A stretch of DNA of 64,000 nt from a bacterium YEK0313 (GTDB lineage Bacteria; Pseudomonadota; Alphaproteobacteria; Rhizobiales; Phreatobacteraceae): positions 4,616,615 to 4,680,614 of the forward strand of contig CCMO02000001.1 of the NCBI GenBank assembly GCA_000751295.2, in the 5' to 3' direction. The position numbers were made by a program, and so were the translations under genes. Numbering within the stretch: the first letter of the stretch is position 1; each line of letters starts with the position of its first letter. The notes below the pieces were generated by a model. The model ran no database searches, had not been told where the DNA came from, and saw only the letters and a program-made list of their open reading frames with translations. Positions 1 to 8,383 of the stretch are shown one piece after another.

Positions 1-616
1 GGTCGAGCACGATCGCCCGGTCGCTGAGCCGCAAGGCATCCTCGGCACGCTGCTCGACGATGATGGTGGCAAAGCCCTCCTCGCTGCGCAGTCGCGCCAG
101 GGTCTGCTCGAGCTCGTCGACGATGACCGGCGCGAGGCCTTCGAACGGCTCGTCGAGCAGCAGCAGCTTCGGATTGGTCATGAGGGAGCGGCCGATGGCG
201 AGCATCTGCTGTTCGCCTCCCGACAGCTTGTCGCCGCCATTGCCGCGCCGCTCCTTCAGCCGCGGGAACAGACGATAGATGTCGGCGAGGCCGAAGCGGC
301 CCGGCCGGCCGGCGACCCTGAGATTTTCCTCCACCGTCAGCGACGGGAAGATGTCGCGCTCCTGCGGCACCCAGCCGAGCCCGAGCCGGGCGCGGGCATG
401 GCCCGGCAGGGACGAGAAATCGCCGCCGGCCCAGCGCAGCGCGCCGCTCCGGCGCGTCGCATGGCCCATGATGGCGAGCATCAGGGTGGTCTTGCCGACG
501 CCGTTGCGGCCGAGCACGGCAAGGCCCTCATGCGCGTCGAGGCTGAAGCTGATGTCGTCGAGCACCAGCGCCTCGCCATAGCCGGCGGCCAGCCCTTCGA
601 TCTCAAGCAGCGGCAT
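1..616 (-). CDS. livF: Branched-chain-type ABC importer ATPase LivF (3' end beyond window)
   Basis: This is the cytoplasmic ATP-hydrolysing subunit of a LivFGHMK-type importer. The visible 205 residues begin MPLLEIEGLAAGYG and show Walker A (GRNGVGKTT, about residue 36), the signature LSGGEQQ, and Walker B LLLLDEP followed by a conserved VEQR switch region. LivF proteins are about 235 residues, so roughly 30 residues lie outside the window. The ATG overlaps the end of livG by 14 bases, which implies translational coupling. It is the last visible gene of the leftward transporter operon. The substrate is inferred from context to be an aromatic acid rather than an amino acid, because the operon continues from a ring-cleavage dioxygenase. 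Confidence 0.93.
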   Translation of the reverse strand, partial: MPLLEIEGLAAGYGEALVLDDISFSLDAHEGLAVLGRNGVGKTTLMLAIMGHATRRSGALRWAGGDFSSLPGHARARLGLGWVPQERDIFPSLTVEENLRVAGRPGRFGLADIYRLFPRLKERRGNGGDKLSGGEQQMLAIGRSLMTNPKLLLLDEPFEGLAPVIVDELEQTLARLRSEEGFATIIVEQRAEDALRLSDRAIVLD

Positions 617-1364
617 GATGCCCCCGGCGTCCCAGATAGACTTCCCTCACCCGCTCGTCGCGCGAGATCTCGCCCGGCGTGCCTTCGGTCAAGACCTCGC
701 CCGCCACCAGCACGGTGATCCGCTCGGCGAAGCGGAAGACCAGGTTCATGTCGTGCTCGATGAACAGAACGGTCAGGTCGCGCGGCAGTGCCGCGATCCG
801 CTCGAAGATGGCTTCGCTCTGGGTGGTCGGCACGCCGGCGGCCGGCTCGTCGAGGATCAGGACCTTCGGCCGGGTCGCGAGCGCGATGGCGATCTCGACG
901 AGCCGGCGCATGCCATAGGGCAAGGCGCTGACCTCGTCGCCGGCCCGGGCGCCGAGGCCGACGAGCTCGACAAGGCTGCGCGCCTCGTCGATCGCCCGCC
1001 GCTCGGCCGCCAGCGCACGCCAGAAGATACCGGCCCGCCCGGCCCGCTCGGTGACCGCGATCAGCACGTTCTCCAGAACCGTCAGCCCGGCGAAGAGCTG
1101 GTTGATCTGGAAGGTGCGGGCAAGGCCGCGATGGACCCGGGCCGCCTGCGACAGGCCGGTCGCGTCCGCGCCGCAGATGCGCACCGTGCCGGCGCTCGCG
1201 GCGATCGCTCCCGTCAGCGCGTGGACGAAGGAGGTCTTGCCCGCGCCGTTCGGGCCGATGATGGCGCGCCGGCTGCCGGCCTCGACTGCCATCGAGACCT
1301 TGTTGACGGCGACGAAGCTGTTGAAGCGCAGCGTCAGGTTTTCGACGTCGAGGGCAAGGTTCAC
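603..1364 (-). CDS. livG: Branched-chain-type ABC importer ATPase LivG
   Basis: This is the second ATPase of the importer, 253 residues, the usual LivG size. Walker A is GPNGAGKTS (about residues 37-45) and Walker B is VLILDEPAAGV. The signature is the LivG-type LPYGMRRLVEIA rather than LSGG, which is normal for this family. The C-terminal EHDMNLVF region is also typical. It overlaps livM by four bases (ATGA) and livF by 14, so the transporter genes form one transcript. It pairs with LivF as the nucleotide-binding dimer under the LivH/LivM permease. Confidence 0.95.
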   Translation of the reverse strand: MNLALDVENLTLRFNSFVAVNKVSMAVEAGSRRAIIGPNGAGKTSFVHALTGAIAASAGTVRICGADATGLSQAARVHRGLARTFQINQLFAGLTVLENVLIAVTERAGRAGIFWRALAAERRAIDEARSLVELVGLGARAGDEVSALPYGMRRLVEIAIALATRPKVLILDEPAAGVPTTQSEAIFERIAALPRDLTVLFIEHDMNLVFRFAERITVLVAGEVLTEGTPGEISRDERVREVYLGRRGHHAAA

Positions 1365-2314
1365 GGCGCCCTCCGCAGGAGCCGGCCGAGCCGCGCCGGA
1401 AGACCGGCAAGGCCGTCGGGCAGGACGAAGACCGAGGCCATCAGCACGAGGCCGATGCCGAGATGCCAGTATTTCGGGCTGAGTGCCGACAGCGCATCCT
1501 TCAGCCAGGTGAACAGCGACGCGCCGAGGATGACGCCGGGAATGCTGCCCGTGCCGCCGATCGCGGTCATCATGACCACCTCGGCGGACCGTTCGAAACC
1601 GAGCATGTCGAGCGAGGCGAAATTGCTGGTCTGGGCGAGCACGGCGCCGGCCATGCCGGCCATGCCGCCCGCCAGCACATAGGTCGCGGCCATGTGCCGG
1701 GCGACCGGGGCGCCCACCGCATGCATGCGCCGGGTGTTTTCCCGGATGCCGCGCAAGGCGAGCCCGAAGGGCGAGGTGGTGATGCGCCAGACCGCGAGAT
1801 AGACGAGGACCAGCACGGCCAGCGCGTAGAAGAAGGCGGTCCGGCCCCGGAAATCGAAGGCGAACAGCCCTGCGATCGGCCCGACCGTGAAGGCGGAGAG
1901 ACCATCGGCGCCGCCGGTCAGCCAGTGCATCTGGTTGGCGATCTCGTGGAACAGGAAGCAGACGCCGAGGGTGACGAGCAGCCGCGTGAAGTCGTTGCCG
2001 ACCACCACGATGCGCGCGACCAGCCCGGCGATCGCGCCGCTGACGGCGAGCGCGGCGAGCAGCGTCGCCAGCGGCTCGGTGATGCCAGCGCCGCCGAGCA
2101 CCGCCACCGTATAGGCGCCGATGCCGAAAAAGACCGCATGGCCGAGCGAGACGATGCCGGCATGGCCCTGCAGGAGATCGTAGGACAGGGCGAAGGTCGC
2201 GACGATCAGGATGCTGGCGATGAGGCCGAGATGATCGGGAAACAGGAGATAGGCGGCGAGCGCGGCACCGATGAGCGACGGCAGCGCCAGATGCAGGGGG
2301 CAGGACGCGGTCAT
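1361..2314 (-). CDS. livM: Branched-chain-type ABC importer permease LivM
   Basis: This is an inner-membrane permease subunit of 317 residues, starting MTASCPLHLALPS. It has many hydrophobic segments and the LivM signatures GHAVFFGIGAY and TAIGGTGSIPG. The same frame stays open well upstream, but the ATG at 2314 is preferred because it overlaps the livH stop by four bases, the same coupling seen at the next junctions, and gives the normal LivM length. It works with LivH to form the translocation pore. Substrate specificity cannot be read from the permease. Confidence 0.93.
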   Translation of the reverse strand: MTASCPLHLALPSLIGAALAAYLLFPDHLGLIASILIVATFALSYDLLQGHAGIVSLGHAVFFGIGAYTVAVLGGAGITEPLATLLAALAVSGAIAGLVARIVVVGNDFTRLLVTLGVCFLFHEIANQMHWLTGGADGLSAFTVGPIAGLFAFDFRGRTAFFYALAVLVLVYLAVWRITTSPFGLALRGIRENTRRMHAVGAPVARHMAATYVLAGGMAGMAGAVLAQTSNFASLDMLGFERSAEVVMMTAIGGTGSIPGVILGASLFTWLKDALSALSPKYWHLGIGLVLMASVFVLPDGLAGLPARLGRLLRRAP

Positions 2315-3177
2315 GTCGGTCTTCCGGCGAGGCCCTGGGGCATGGCGATCATGACCGCGACCAGGATGGCGTAGATGACGAAGCCGCCGATCTCCGGCAG
2401 CCAGTATTTGAACAGGGCATCGGCGACGCCGAGGAACAGCGCCGCGCCGAACGAGCCGCCGATCGAGCCCGGCCCGCCGATCGCGACCACCATCAGCACG
2501 ATGACGAGATATTTCAGCGGAAAGCTCGGATCGAGCCCGAGAAACCCGACCGCCAGCGCGCCACCCAGACCAGCGAACCCGGCACCGAGCGTGAAGGCGA
2601 GCGCGAACAGCCGGCCGACATGGATGCCGATCCCCTCGGCGGTCACGCGCCGGTCGACGGCGGCGCGGATGCGCGCGCCGAACAGCGTGTGATTGAAGAG
2701 GGCGACGAGCAGTCCGAGCGCGGCGAGGCCGCAGACGATGACGAACAGCCGATAGCCCGAGAGGGCAAGGCCGGGCAGCGCGACCGGCGCATTGGCCCAG
2801 GCCGGCAGCGGCACCGGCTGCTGCTGCGGTCCGAACAGGATGTTGGCGAGCGCGCCGGCGGCAAAGGCGAGGCCGATCGAGAACAGCACCTGCTGCAGAT
2901 CGGACTTGCCGTAGACGTGCCGGATGACGGTCGTCTCCAGGGCGGCGCCGAGAAGCCCGGTGACCACGAAGGCGGCCGGCAGCGCGGCCAGGAATGGCAC
3001 CCCGCCGCCGACCAGCACGACCAGCACATAGCCCCCGCACATGGCGAAGGCGCCATGCGCGAGATTGATGAAGCGCATCAGCCCGAGCGTGATCGACAGG
3101 CCGATGGAGAACAGGAACAGGACCATGCCGAAGGCGATGCCGTCGGCGATGACCGTCAGGAGGCCCGACATGTTCAT
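2311..3177 (-). CDS. livH: Branched-chain-type ABC importer permease LivH
   Basis: This is an integral-membrane permease of 288 residues with LivH hallmarks: SIGLSITLGLMRFINLAHGAF near the N terminus and VVAIGGPGSIGGSFGAA near the C terminus. ATGA overlaps join it to the binding protein upstream and to livM downstream. It partners LivM in the pore. The gene order, binding protein-H-M-G-F, is the classical order for this importer class. Confidence 0.94.
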   Translation of the reverse strand: MNMSGLLTVIADGIAFGMVLFLFSIGLSITLGLMRFINLAHGAFAMCGGYVLVVLVGGGVPFLAALPAAFVVTGLLGAALETTVIRHVYGKSDLQQVLFSIGLAFAAGALANILFGPQQQPVPLPAWANAPVALPGLALSGYRLFVIVCGLAALGLLVALFNHTLFGARIRAAVDRRVTAEGIGIHVGRLFALAFTLGAGFAGLGGALAVGFLGLDPSFPLKYLVIVLMVVAIGGPGSIGGSFGAALFLGVADALFKYWLPEIGGFVIYAILVAVMIAMPQGLAGRPT

Positions 3178-4406
3178 TTGGCGGGATCTTTGACCGCTTC
3201 AATGGTCGCGAAGGTGCGGTTGGCGGCGCCGCCCTCGCCGAGCGTGCCGCGGCGGATATAGATGTTCTCGACGATGTCGCGCGTCGCCGGGTCGATCAGC
3301 ACGGGCCCGCGCGGACTGTCGAGGCGCGCGCCCTTCACCGCGGCCATGAACACCTCGCCCTCGGTGCGCCCGCCGGTCTTCTCCAGCGTCTGATGGATCA
3401 GCGCCATGCCGTCATAGCCCTGGACGACCCGATAGCTCGGCACCGCGGCTGCGCCGAACTTGGCGCGGAAGGCGGCGAGGAAGCGCCGGTTGGCGGCATT
3501 GTCCACATCGATCTGGTAGTGCCAGGCCGAGATGACGTCCCGCGCCGCCTCGCCGATCGCCGGCAGCAGGTTGTCGTCGACGACGTCCCCGGTGACCAGG
3601 AGCTTGATGCCCGTCCCCTTCAGCCGCTGGCCGGCCTGGCGGACGAAGGCGATCGACACGTCGCCGCCCGGGTTGAAGGCGAAGACCGCATCGGGTTTCG
3701 CTTCGATTGCCCGCTGCAGGAACGGGCCGTATTCCATCGCCGTGACCGGGGTACGGTCGCTGCGCAGAACGCGGCCGCCGCCCTCGGCGAAACCGCGCGC
3801 GAACCAGGTCTCGGCATCGACGCCGGGCGCATAGTCCGAAACGATCGAATAGGCCGTGCCGATGCCATTGCCCGCGGCCCATTTGCCGAGCGTATGGGTG
3901 ACCTGCGACATGGTCACGGAGATGCGGGTGAAATAGTCCGAGCGCTGGGTGAGCGAGGAGGTTGCCGCGTTGACGATGATGCCCGGCACCTTGGCTTCGC
4001 TCAGCAGGCTTGCCGCGGCCATGGCGTTGGGCGTGAAGCTGTAGCCAAGAATGACGCTCGCCTTGTCCCGCAGGATCAGCTCCTGCGTCAGCCTGCGGGC
4101 GAGATCGCCGGAACCGGCGCCCTGGTCGTCACGGACGACCAGCCGGACCTCGCGGCCGCCGGCCTCAGTGCCGTGCAACTCGTGGTAGAGCCGCATGCCG
4201 GTTTCGTAGTGACCGCCCTGATCGGCGAAGGGGCCGGAGAGCGGCAGGATGACGCCGACCGTGACGGGCGCGGCCGCCGCCAGCCGGTCCGGCCATGCCG
4301 CGCCGGCAAACGCCGCGGCGGGCGCCAGTTTCAGGAAGGCCCGCCGCCCGGCATCGGCGGGTGAAGCGGGCAAGCGGCTGCGATGCCCGGCGCGGTATCC
4401 GGCCAT
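3174..4406 (-). CDS. Periplasmic substrate-binding protein of the Liv-type importer
   Basis: This is a solute-binding protein of the Peripla_BP_6 (LivK-like) family, 410 residues. The N terminus carries a twin-arginine-like signal (RRAFLKLAPAAAFAGAAW) and the mature part begins near VTVGVILPLSGPFADQGG, a typical first strand and ligand loop. It lies 45 bases downstream of the ring-cleavage dioxygenase gene and overlaps livH by four bases. In related bacteria such binding proteins in catabolic operons bind aromatic acids. That ligand assignment is inference from neighbourhood. An ATG within the first 40 codons would shorten the signal, but the long n-region is acceptable for Tat export. Confidence 0.9.
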   Translation of the reverse strand: MAGYRAGHRSRLPASPADAGRRAFLKLAPAAAFAGAAWPDRLAAAAPVTVGVILPLSGPFADQGGHYETGMRLYHELHGTEAGGREVRLVVRDDQGAGSGDLARRLTQELILRDKASVILGYSFTPNAMAAASLLSEAKVPGIIVNAATSSLTQRSDYFTRISVTMSQVTHTLGKWAAGNGIGTAYSIVSDYAPGVDAETWFARGFAEGGGRVLRSDRTPVTAMEYGPFLQRAIEAKPDAVFAFNPGGDVSIAFVRQAGQRLKGTGIKLLVTGDVVDDNLLPAIGEAARDVISAWHYQIDVDNAANRRFLAAFRAKFGAAAVPSYRVVQGYDGMALIHQTLEKTGGRTEGEVFMAAVKGARLDSPRGPVLIDPATRDIVENIYIRRGTLGEGGAANRTFATIEAVKDPAK

Positions 4407-4451
4407 GGTCGTATTCCCCCAGTGGATGGTCTTGTTGGCCCGGTCCGCCGC

Positions 4452-5681
4452 CTAGCGGGCGTCGGGCACCTGGCGCGTCGCCAGAAACTCCTCGAAGGTC
4501 TCGCCACGCATCTCGGCATAGACTTCGAGATTGGTTTCGCCGACGAGCCGGGCGAATTTTTCCAGCACGAAGAAATTGGCGCCGGCCCGGATCAGCCCGA
4601 GCCAGTCGCGCCGGGCGACCAGCGCGGTCTCCTCCGCGGTCAGGCCGGCCTCGCGGCAGGCCGCAGCCTCGTCGGCATTGAAGGCCGCCCGCGCCTCCGG
4701 CGTGCGCATGTTCCAGAAGAAGCGGTTGAGCCGCGCCTTCTCCACGCCGATGCCGATGGTGAAGGGATAGGTGCCCGCGATGTCCTCGATGCCGGCGATC
4801 TGCTCGTTGCCGAGCCGGATCTCGGAGGCCGCGGGGCGATGCACCCTGTTCTCCTCGAAGACGAGGGTGGTCATCGCCGTGGTGGTGGCGAGATAGTAGC
4901 TCTGGTGCACCTTGGTGATGTCGTCGCTGAGCGCGCCGCGCATGGTCAGCCACATGATGACCTCGGCGCTTTCGGCGCCGCCGAGACGCACATAGTCGAC
5001 GTGGCGCATGCGGGCGAGCTCGATCGGATTGTGTTCGATCAGGTCGAGGAAGCGCATGTCCCAGTCGGTGTCGTTGTGGCCGGTGCGCTCGCCATGGATC
5101 TGATGCGACAGGCCGCCGGTGCCGACGATCGCCACCGAAATGTCCTCGGGATAGGAGTGGATGGCGCGGCGCAGCGCCTGACCGAGCTTGAAGCAGCGCA
5201 TGGCGGTCGGCAGCGGGTAGCGCACGACATTGACCATGATCGGCACGACCGCGCCGGGCCAGCCGCCCTCGTGCGGCCAGAGCAGCGGCAGCGGCGAGAA
5301 GACGCCGTGGTCGAGCGGCCGGTCGTGGAACACCGCAAGATCGAACTCGTCGTTGATCACCTGTTCGGCGAGATGCGTGGCAAGGCGCGTGTGCCCCGGC
5401 AGCATCGGCAGCGGGCGGCGCCCGGCCCCCTCGTCCGCCACGTCGTGCTCGGGCGCGACGCCGATCGCGAAGGTCGGGTAGAGATCGTAGAAGAACGCGT
5501 TGAGGTGGTCGTTGTAGAGAAAGATCAGGACGTCGGGCTTCTTGTCGGCCAGCCAGTCGAAAGCCGGCCTGGCGCCCTCGAACAGCGGCGCCCAGGCCGG
5601 ATTGTCCCATTTCTGCTTGTCATAGGCGACGCCGATCGTCGGGACATGCGACATCCCGATGCCGCCGATAATTCTCGCCAT
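4452..5681 (-). CDS. galA: Fused LigAB-type extradiol dioxygenase (gallate / protocatechuate 4,5-dioxygenase)
   Basis: This enzyme cleaves the ring of gallate or protocatechuate with O2 and Fe(II). It has 409 residues, starting MARIIGGIGMSHVPTIG. The large N-terminal part matches the catalytic LigB subunit: His12, His59 and Glu240 sit at the positions of the LigB iron ligands (His12, His61, Glu242), and His193 in GTGGLSHQ matches the catalytic histidine. The last ~110 residues resemble the small LigA subunit, giving the fused architecture of gallate dioxygenases of ~420 residues. The frame is open 57 codons further upstream, but that extension is arginine-rich non-conserved sequence, so the ATG at 5681 is chosen. 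With pobA nearby, protocatechuate is a plausible substrate; gallate is the alternative. Confidence 0.87.
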   Translation of the reverse strand: MARIIGGIGMSHVPTIGVAYDKQKWDNPAWAPLFEGARPAFDWLADKKPDVLIFLYNDHLNAFFYDLYPTFAIGVAPEHDVADEGAGRRPLPMLPGHTRLATHLAEQVINDEFDLAVFHDRPLDHGVFSPLPLLWPHEGGWPGAVVPIMVNVVRYPLPTAMRCFKLGQALRRAIHSYPEDISVAIVGTGGLSHQIHGERTGHNDTDWDMRFLDLIEHNPIELARMRHVDYVRLGGAESAEVIMWLTMRGALSDDITKVHQSYYLATTTAMTTLVFEENRVHRPAASEIRLGNEQIAGIEDIAGTYPFTIGIGVEKARLNRFFWNMRTPEARAAFNADEAAACREAGLTAEETALVARRDWLGLIRAGANFFVLEKFARLVGETNLEVYAEMRGETFEEFLATRQVPDAR

Positions 5682-5860
5682 ATTCGTCTCCCCGATAGTC
5701 CGGCGCGCGGCCGCACGGGCGGCCCAGCGTTCCGGCATGTCTTCGTTGCGGGCCGGCTGGACGCGGCCCGGTCGACGTCGAAATCGTCCGTCCTCAGTTG
5801 TTTGCCAGCTTCCGCCGCCGGCGTAAGGTCGAGAAGCCGCAAATCTGCTCAACGCTATCG

Positions 5861-5871
5861 AAAACGCTTAT
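5861..5871. promoter_or_regulatory. Shared 11-bp motif AAAACGCTTAT upstream of the dioxygenase gene (copy 1)
   Basis: The 11-mer AAAACGCTTAT occurs here, at the stop codon of the SnoaL-like gene and upstream of the dioxygenase gene, and again immediately before the LysR start at 7125. The pairing with the only regulator of the locus suggests, but does not prove, a regulator site. I see no clear full palindrome around either copy. Confidence 0.25.
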
Positions 5872-6293
5872 GCTGAAACGCGGCCCCGGGACGCGAAGAC
5901 AAGCCCGTCGATCGTCGTGCGGCCGAAACGCGCTGCGAATTTCCAGGCGCGTCCGTCGCGCACCAGCCGGTCCCTGAACTCGCCGACCGCGAGGCTTCCG
6001 CCGGCGGGGCCCGCACCGACCAGGAGCGAATAGCTGAAGGCTTCCGCTTCATCCGCGCCCGTCATGGTGACCACCGTATTGCAGACCAGATGACGGGCAA
6101 GCCGCGTCGGCCGGGCCCGGAAGGCCGCGAGGATCGCCGCGCGGCCGGCGATCGGCTGGTCCGGAGCCGAGGGCCGCGCGAAGACGGCGTCCTCGGTGAA
6201 GAGCTCGGCAAGCGCCGTCCACTGTCCCTCGTCGTTCAGCCGGGCGAAGCGCCTGATGACCGTTTCGATCGCCCTTTCGTCGTCGCCGCTCAT
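5868..6293 (-). CDS. SnoaL/NTF2-fold small protein
   Basis: This is a 141-residue protein with the SnoaL-like/NTF2 pattern: an N-terminal helix pair (ERAIETVIRRFARLNDEGQWTALAELFTEDAVFARP) followed by mixed strands ending in VGEFRDRLVRDGRAWKFAARFGR. Family members are small enzymes or dehydratase-like partners in aromatic and polyketide metabolism; no specific activity can be assigned here. It lies 11 bases after the isochorismatase-type gene and 186 bases before the dioxygenase, on the same strand, so a role in the same catabolic pathway is inferred. Confidence 0.8.
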   Translation of the reverse strand: MSGDDERAIETVIRRFARLNDEGQWTALAELFTEDAVFARPSAPDQPIAGRAAILAAFRARPTRLARHLVCNTVVTMTGADEAEAFSYSLLVGAGPAGGSLAVGEFRDRLVRDGRAWKFAARFGRTTIDGLVFASRGRVSA

Positions 6294-6304
6294 GGTCCGC
6301 CCCC

Positions 6305-7003
6305 TCAGCCGGCCTTGTCCGAAGGCGCCGCCACGAGCATCTCGCCCAGCAGCTCATCGACCGTCACGACGTCGCCAAAGCTCTGGAAGACCGTGGAAAA
6401 GCCGATATTGTGATCCTCGGCATAGCGCGCCGCATTGGCGTCCGAGACCATGGCGACGCGATAGTCCAGCATCATGGCGTCCCGCGCCGAGGTCTCGCAG
6501 CAGAAATTGGTCAGCATGCCGACGATCACCACGTTGCGGATGCCGCGCTCGCCAAGCTTTTCCATGAGGTCCGACTTGCCCGGCACGAAGGCGCTGAACC
6601 GCGACTTGCTGGCATAGATGTCCTCGGGCTGGGCATCCAGATCGGCGCGCAAGGCCTGGCCCGGCGCGCCCTCGGTGAGATTGTCCCGGTGGCGGGCGCC
6701 GTTCTCGGCGGTGAAGAAATAGTCGTGATAGATCGGCCAGAGGCTCTCGCCGTCCTTGCCCGCCACCATCTTGACCCAGGCGACCGCGCCGCCCCGCGCG
6801 CGCATGGCGGCCGCAAGCCGGTTGATGTTCGGAATGATCGCGATGGCCTCGGGCACGTCGCGCACGTAGAATTCCTGCATGTCGATGACGACCAGCGCGG
6901 TTTCGCTCGGCTCGAACCGTTCGAAGACACGGATCCGCCCCCTCTTCTTCATGACCCTGTCGATCACATAGGCAGGCATTTCGAAGGGCGCGGGAGACTT
7001 CAT
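6305..7003 (-). CDS. Isochorismatase-family cysteine hydrolase
   Basis: This is a cytoplasmic hydrolase of the cysteine amidase/isochorismatase fold, 232 residues from MKSPAPFEMPAYV. The catalytic triad is visible: Asp in VVIDMQ (about residue 41), Lys in ASKSRFSAF, and Cys in TNFCCETSARDAM. It is the first gene of the leftward catabolic run and diverges from the dual-domain LysR gene. Family members include maleamate, N-carbamoyl and ureidoacrylate amidohydrolases; a hydrolytic step in the aromatic pathway is inferred, with substrate unknown. A start 12 codons upstream is possible but adds a basic, poorly conserved N terminus. Confidence 0.85.
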   Translation of the reverse strand: MKSPAPFEMPAYVIDRVMKKRGRIRVFERFEPSETALVVIDMQEFYVRDVPEAIAIIPNINRLAAAMRARGGAVAWVKMVAGKDGESLWPIYHDYFFTAENGARHRDNLTEGAPGQALRADLDAQPEDIYASKSRFSAFVPGKSDLMEKLGERGIRNVVIVGMLTNFCCETSARDAMMLDYRVAMVSDANAARYAEDHNIGFSTVFQSFGDVVTVDELLGEMLVAAPSDKAG

Positions 7004-7113
7004 GACGGTTCCTGTCGAGCTTCGCCGGTGTTTCCGCACCGACCTTGGCGTTACCGGAATAGTGCCCTTAGGGCTCGCGGCGGCGACAGTTGAAACTCCT
7101 CATACCGAGGCCT

Positions 7114-7124
7114 AAAACGCTTAT
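7114..7124. promoter_or_regulatory. Shared 11-bp motif AAAACGCTTAT at the LysR start (copy 2)
   Basis: This is an identical copy of the 11-mer at 5861, abutting the ATG of the LysR gene in the divergent promoter region. LysR regulators normally bind near their own start to repress themselves and activate the divergent operon, so the location fits. Chance identity is possible. Confidence 0.3.
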
Positions 7125-8381
7125 ATGGCCCAGGAACGCAGGCCGCCCCTCGGCCATGACCCGCTTGTCATCAATCCCAAATATCTGCGCGCCTTCCTGG
7201 CCGTTGCCCGCGCCGGCAGCGTGATCAGGGCGAGCGAGGAACTGCATCGAGCCCAGTCCGCCATCACCCGCTCGGTCAAGGAACTCGAAGCCGCGCTCGA
7301 AGTGCCGCTGTTCGAGCGCCGCGCCCATGGCATGCTGCTGACCGAGTTCGGCCGCGCCCTGATGGAACGGGTCGAGGCCGCCTTCGCCGCCATGGAGATC
7401 GCCCGCGACCAGCTTCGCGCGCAGATCAGGACCACCGGCCCGCAGGGACGCTGGAACGACCATGCCCCGGTCTTCTCGCTGGCGCTCGGCCGGCAGCGCC
7501 TGTCGGTCTTCGTCGACCTGGTCGCGCAGCGCCACATGGGAGCGGTCGCCGAACGTTTCGGCATTTCCCAGCCGGCGGTCAGCCAGGTGCTGCGCGAGGT
7601 CGAGCAGGGCATCGGCCTGCCGCTCGTCTCGCGCACGCCGACCGGCATCGCGCCCAATCCGCTCGGCCTGATGCTGGCGACGCAGGTGCGGCGCGCGCTG
7701 GCCGAGCTGCGCCATGCCGAGGCCGAGGTCGCCTCGCTGAAGAGCGGCGTTTCCGGCCGCGTGGTGGTTGGCACCCTGTCGCTCGGGCGCAACCGGCTGC
7801 TGCCGCGCGCCATCATCGCGCTGACCGGCACCTATCCCAATATCAGGGTCGGCACGGTCGAGGGCACGTTCGAGCACCTTGCGACCCTGCTGCGTGCCGG
7901 CGACATCGACTTCCTGCTCGGCGGCCTGCGCCCTCCCGACAACATGGCGGGCCTGACTGCGGAGGTCGTGGTCGAGGACATGCTGGCGATCATCCTGCGC
8001 CGTGGCCACCCGCTGGCGGGCGGCCCCGCCGTCGGCTTCTGCGACATAGCCGGGGCGCGCTGGATCCTGCCACCGCGCGGCACCTCCACCCGCGTCGCGC
8101 TGGAAACCGCGCTCGGCGACAGCAACATTCCGAGCCCGGATGTCGTGGTCGAGACCGCCGACATCGCCATAACGCGCGGCCTCCTGATCGGCAGCGATCT
8201 CGTCACGGCCGCCTCGCCGCATCTGTTCCAGCACGAGATCGATGCCGGCGAGCTCGAAGTGCTGCCGCTCGCCCTGCCGGCGAGCCGGCGCGGCATCGGC
8301 ATCGTCCAGCGCGCCGACGCCAAGCCGTCGCTGGCGGCCCGCCTCCTCATGGAGGGCATCCGCCAGGTGCATGGCCTCTAG
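7125..8381 (+). CDS. LysR-family regulator with two tandem N-terminal HTH domains
   Basis: This 418-residue regulator is longer than ordinary LysR proteins (~300). Two separate LysR-type winged-helix regions are visible: residues about 18-77 (YLRAFLAVARAGSVIRASEE, then PLFERR) and about 126-185 (VAERFGISQPAVSQVLREVE, then PLVSRTPTG). A single effector-binding domain follows (about 211-415, beginning SGRVVVGTLSLGRNRLLP). It diverges from the isochorismatase/dioxygenase/transporter run and converges on pobA, so it is the obvious regulator of the aromatic locus. Enough linker lies between the two HTH units (about 50 residues) to make them independent. Inducer is unknown. Confidence 0.92.
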   Translation: MAQERRPPLGHDPLVINPKYLRAFLAVARAGSVIRASEELHRAQSAITRSVKELEAALEVPLFERRAHGMLLTEFGRALMERVEAAFAAMEIARDQLRAQIRTTGPQGRWNDHAPVFSLALGRQRLSVFVDLVAQRHMGAVAERFGISQPAVSQVLREVEQGIGLPLVSRTPTGIAPNPLGLMLATQVRRALAELRHAEAEVASLKSGVSGRVVVGTLSLGRNRLLPRAIIALTGTYPNIRVGTVEGTFEHLATLLRAGDIDFLLGGLRPPDNMAGLTAEVVVEDMLAIILRRGHPLAGGPAVGFCDIAGARWILPPRGTSTRVALETALGDSNIPSPDVVVETADIAITRGLLIGSDLVTAASPHLFQHEIDAGELEVLPLALPASRRGIGIVQRADAKPSLAARLLMEGIRQVHGL

Positions 8382-8383
8382 GC

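Noticed and set aside
4383..5876. 497-codon frame opposite the ring-cleavage dioxygenase
   Set aside because: Antisense shadow; the minus-strand protein has all LigB metal ligands.
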